In this document: in pieces, positions 62,010 through 64,000 of the stretch
Numbering within the stretch: position 1 is the stretch's first letter
Layout of the letters: the number at the start of each line of letters is the position of its first letter
The notes under the pieces: model-generated
Seen by the model: only the letters and a program-made list of their open reading frames with translations
The model's database searches: none
Told to the model about the DNA's origin: nothing
Made by a program: the position numbers and the translations under genes
Assembly (NCBI GenBank): GCA_963854835.1
Contig: OY978527.1
Location: forward strand, 19,346,845 to 19,410,844
Direction: 5' to 3'
Source: Megamerina dolium
Lineage: Eukaryota > Arthropoda > Insecta > Diptera > Megamerinidae
DNA length: 64,000 nt

Positions 62010-64000
62010 GACCATATGGCTTGTCTAAAGGGATTTAGACATCGCAGCCCGCATGCACTCGTGCATTAATTGAGTGCATCTCGTAGACGAGACAGTGAGA
62101 CGATCGCGTCCTCGATCGCTCGAGCTGTCCTCCGACGAACATTGGGAGTCGGTCGTTGTCTAGGCTGGGAGCTTCTCGGGGTGGAAGCTACATGTCGTTG
62201 CTCGACGCGACGAGAGCGCGGAGGGTTTCGCTGCAATCCGTGGCGGAGATCCTCAGATCTGCGCCGATGCCGTGGTTCAGGACGATGCCTCGTGCGTCCG
62301 CCTTCCGGTCGTCCACGTGGCGCACGGTCGTGTCCCGGTCGTTTGCTGCAGAGATGCCGGATGGCATCAAGGACGCATCAAACTGATGTCCTGCGCGGAC
62401 CAGCGATCGGCAGATCTCTTCAGAGAGGCCATCGCGAATATTGGGGAGATTTGGCCCAACGCTCGGCTTGAGGCCGTTCCTAGAGACCAAATCCCCAATA
62501 GACCCAGGTCACGCGCCTGGATTCCAGCAGAGCCGTCAGATCCTAAGGAAATCTTGGATCATATGCGGCTCGCAAATCCATCCCTTCCCACAGATGATTG
62601 GAGGGTTGTGAAGGTGGGAGAGGCCAAGGATAGCTCAAGACAGGTCGTTGTGATCTTAAATGAGCAATCCTTGGCACGTCTCGCTAAACAGAAGGGGGTG
62701 ATAAGCTATGGCTTCTCCCAAATCACCCTGAAAGTCTATGAAAAAGACGCAGGAAAAGTAGATCCGAAAATTGGGGATACGAAAGTAAGTTCGGCCCCGG
62801 TAGAGGACATGTCGTGTGACGGAGACAGCGATACGCTGTCAACGTCAACGAGGTCAACGCACACCATTATATCTGGGGCAGCTCAGATAATAACGAACGA
62901 GGTGAGTCACTTTTTGAATATATTATTAGTTCTAACTTGACTCTCGCAAATATGGGTACAGAACCGACCTTTATTACCAGCAACAGGGAGGAGGTTTTAG
63001 ACATAAGCCTTACGAATGACTCTTCGGACTGTCTAGTTAGGGAATGGAGGGTTGACAAAGAACACTCTTTCTCGGATCATAGGTATATTAGCTTCCGCCT
63101 TGATATAAGGTCACAAAAGCAGATACCATTTCTAAATAGGAAACGCACAAATTGGGACAAGTATAGGGCCACCCTGAAAAAGCCTGCGAAATGAGGAGCA
63201 GCTTGAGGCCGCTGTTGATCAAGTTACAGAAGCTTGCAGGAAAGCTACTGTAGCGTCCTGTCCAATCAGAAGGACTCCAAAAAAGAAGAGACCTCCGTGA
63301 TGATCTGTAGAGATCATCACTCTAAGGAAGGAGTGTCGACAGCAATTCAACCGAGCCTAAATCAATCATCAATGACAACCCTATAAGGAGAGCCTACGAG
63401 TGTTTAAAAAGGCGATTAGGAGAGCAAAAAGATCATCATGGAATGACTTTTGCAGCAACATAGAAGAAATTTCAGAGGCAAGCCGCCTACGAAAGATTCT
63501 CGCAACAAATCCAGTTACACCCAGCTTCATTATGAAGGGGGATGGTGATTGGACCACTTCAAGTCTGGAAACTCTTCGGGTACTAATTGATACCCACTTT
63601 CCAGGCTGTGGAGGACAGCCCTGGCCGAACTCCCAATGTTAATCTTAGTAGAATTATCTACGACGTCCCGCACAAAATAATCAGTAAAACAAAGATTAAT
63701 TGGGCGATTAATAATTTTAAACCATTCAAGTCACCAGGACCTGATGGTATTATACCCGCGGACATGCAGAAGTGTGCTGACCTTCTAACACCTTGGAGGT
63801 AATCTTCTCTGCATGCCTAAGGCTATGCTATGTCTCCAGGACATGGCTACAAGTTAACGTGGTGTTTATCCCTAAAGGCGGAAAAACGTCCCACTCAAAG
63901 CCAAGTAATTTCAGACCTATAAGTCTATCATCCTTCGTATTAAAAACCCTTGAAAGACTACTTGATGTGTACTTAAGGGGCTCTATAGATACTAAGTATA
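62010..64000 (+). pseudogene. LOA-clade LINE, 5' part, internally deleted, runs off the window
   Basis: A 5' region rich in CGATCG-like motifs (62060-62390) is followed by an ORF1 part (62378 to about 62900; SADLFREAIANIGEIWPNAR, then LAKQKGVISYGFSQITLKVY). This resembles the DUF4780-type domain of LOA ORF1 proteins. It then joins an endonuclease C-terminus (VLDISLTNDSSDCLVREWRV, FSDHRYISF, about 62980-63130) with the endonuclease N-terminus missing. The RT N-terminus follows (INWAINNFKPFKSPGPDGII, PKGGKTSHSKP, NFRPISLSSFVLKTLERLL). Several frameshifts are present. It could belong to the same family as the RNase H-bearing fragment at 45916, but the two do not overlap. Confidence 0.75.

Overview
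This window is repeat-dense DNA from an insect, most likely a higher dipteran. The evidence is fly-type transposable elements (Mdg3-like Ty3/gypsy, BEL/Pao, and Jockey, RTE, R1 and LOA LINEs, Tc1/mariner and PIF/Harbinger), short GT-AG introns, C2H2 zinc-finger arrays and a clear Gbeta5 gene. A tephritid-like fruit fly is my best guess from element content, but the sequence alone does not settle the genus. There are no prokaryotic features. || Host genes. Three C2H2 zinc-finger genes lie on the + strand at 12131-13739, 34675-35922 and 39364-40122. They look like dispersed tandem duplicates: the first two share a divergent N-terminal exon and related upstream DNA, and the first has an internal four-finger duplication. 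A complete single-exon Gbeta5 gene follows on the - strand (43115-42051). A two-exon micro-ORF (11576-11896) is a weak candidate gene. || Elements by region. 1-3710: 3' part of an R1-clade LINE ending at a (TG)n/(TA)n microsatellite. 3901-9859: an apparently intact, young Ty3/gypsy element with a SAP-domain Gag and a textbook -1 frameshift signal, sitting in an (AT)n tract. 10046-11156: decayed mariner. 13860-14650: second mariner relic. 14944-17859: non-autonomous Harbinger carrying a Jockey LINE. 18867-21790: RTE LINE with a 13-bp target duplication. 23103-23871: deleted Tc1/mariner with perfect 27-bp TIRs. 24195-26789: LINE relics and a dispersed repeat. 26793-28885: decayed Harbinger. 28890-33890: BEL/Pao fragment carrying an RTE copy and a SINE. 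36400-41610: short repeats, a partial LTR and a palindromic repeat. || 43703-49478 is a decayed relative of the 3901-9859 element. Its two LTRs belong to different subfamilies and it carries a LOA/I-like LINE. 49512-55653 is a Tc1 element with about 200-bp inverted repeats, split by an almost intact Jockey LINE that keeps an internal Inr+DPE promoter. The right end holds a MADF-like fragment, a third RTE copy, another gypsy LTR with a mariner inside, a second SINE copy, a long (AT)n array, and the 5' part of a LOA-clade LINE running off the window. || The strongest functional signals are the frameshift cassette at 5791-5833, the Jockey promoter at 55020-55054, the conserved stem-loop before the gypsy polypurine tract, and the zinc-finger gene array.
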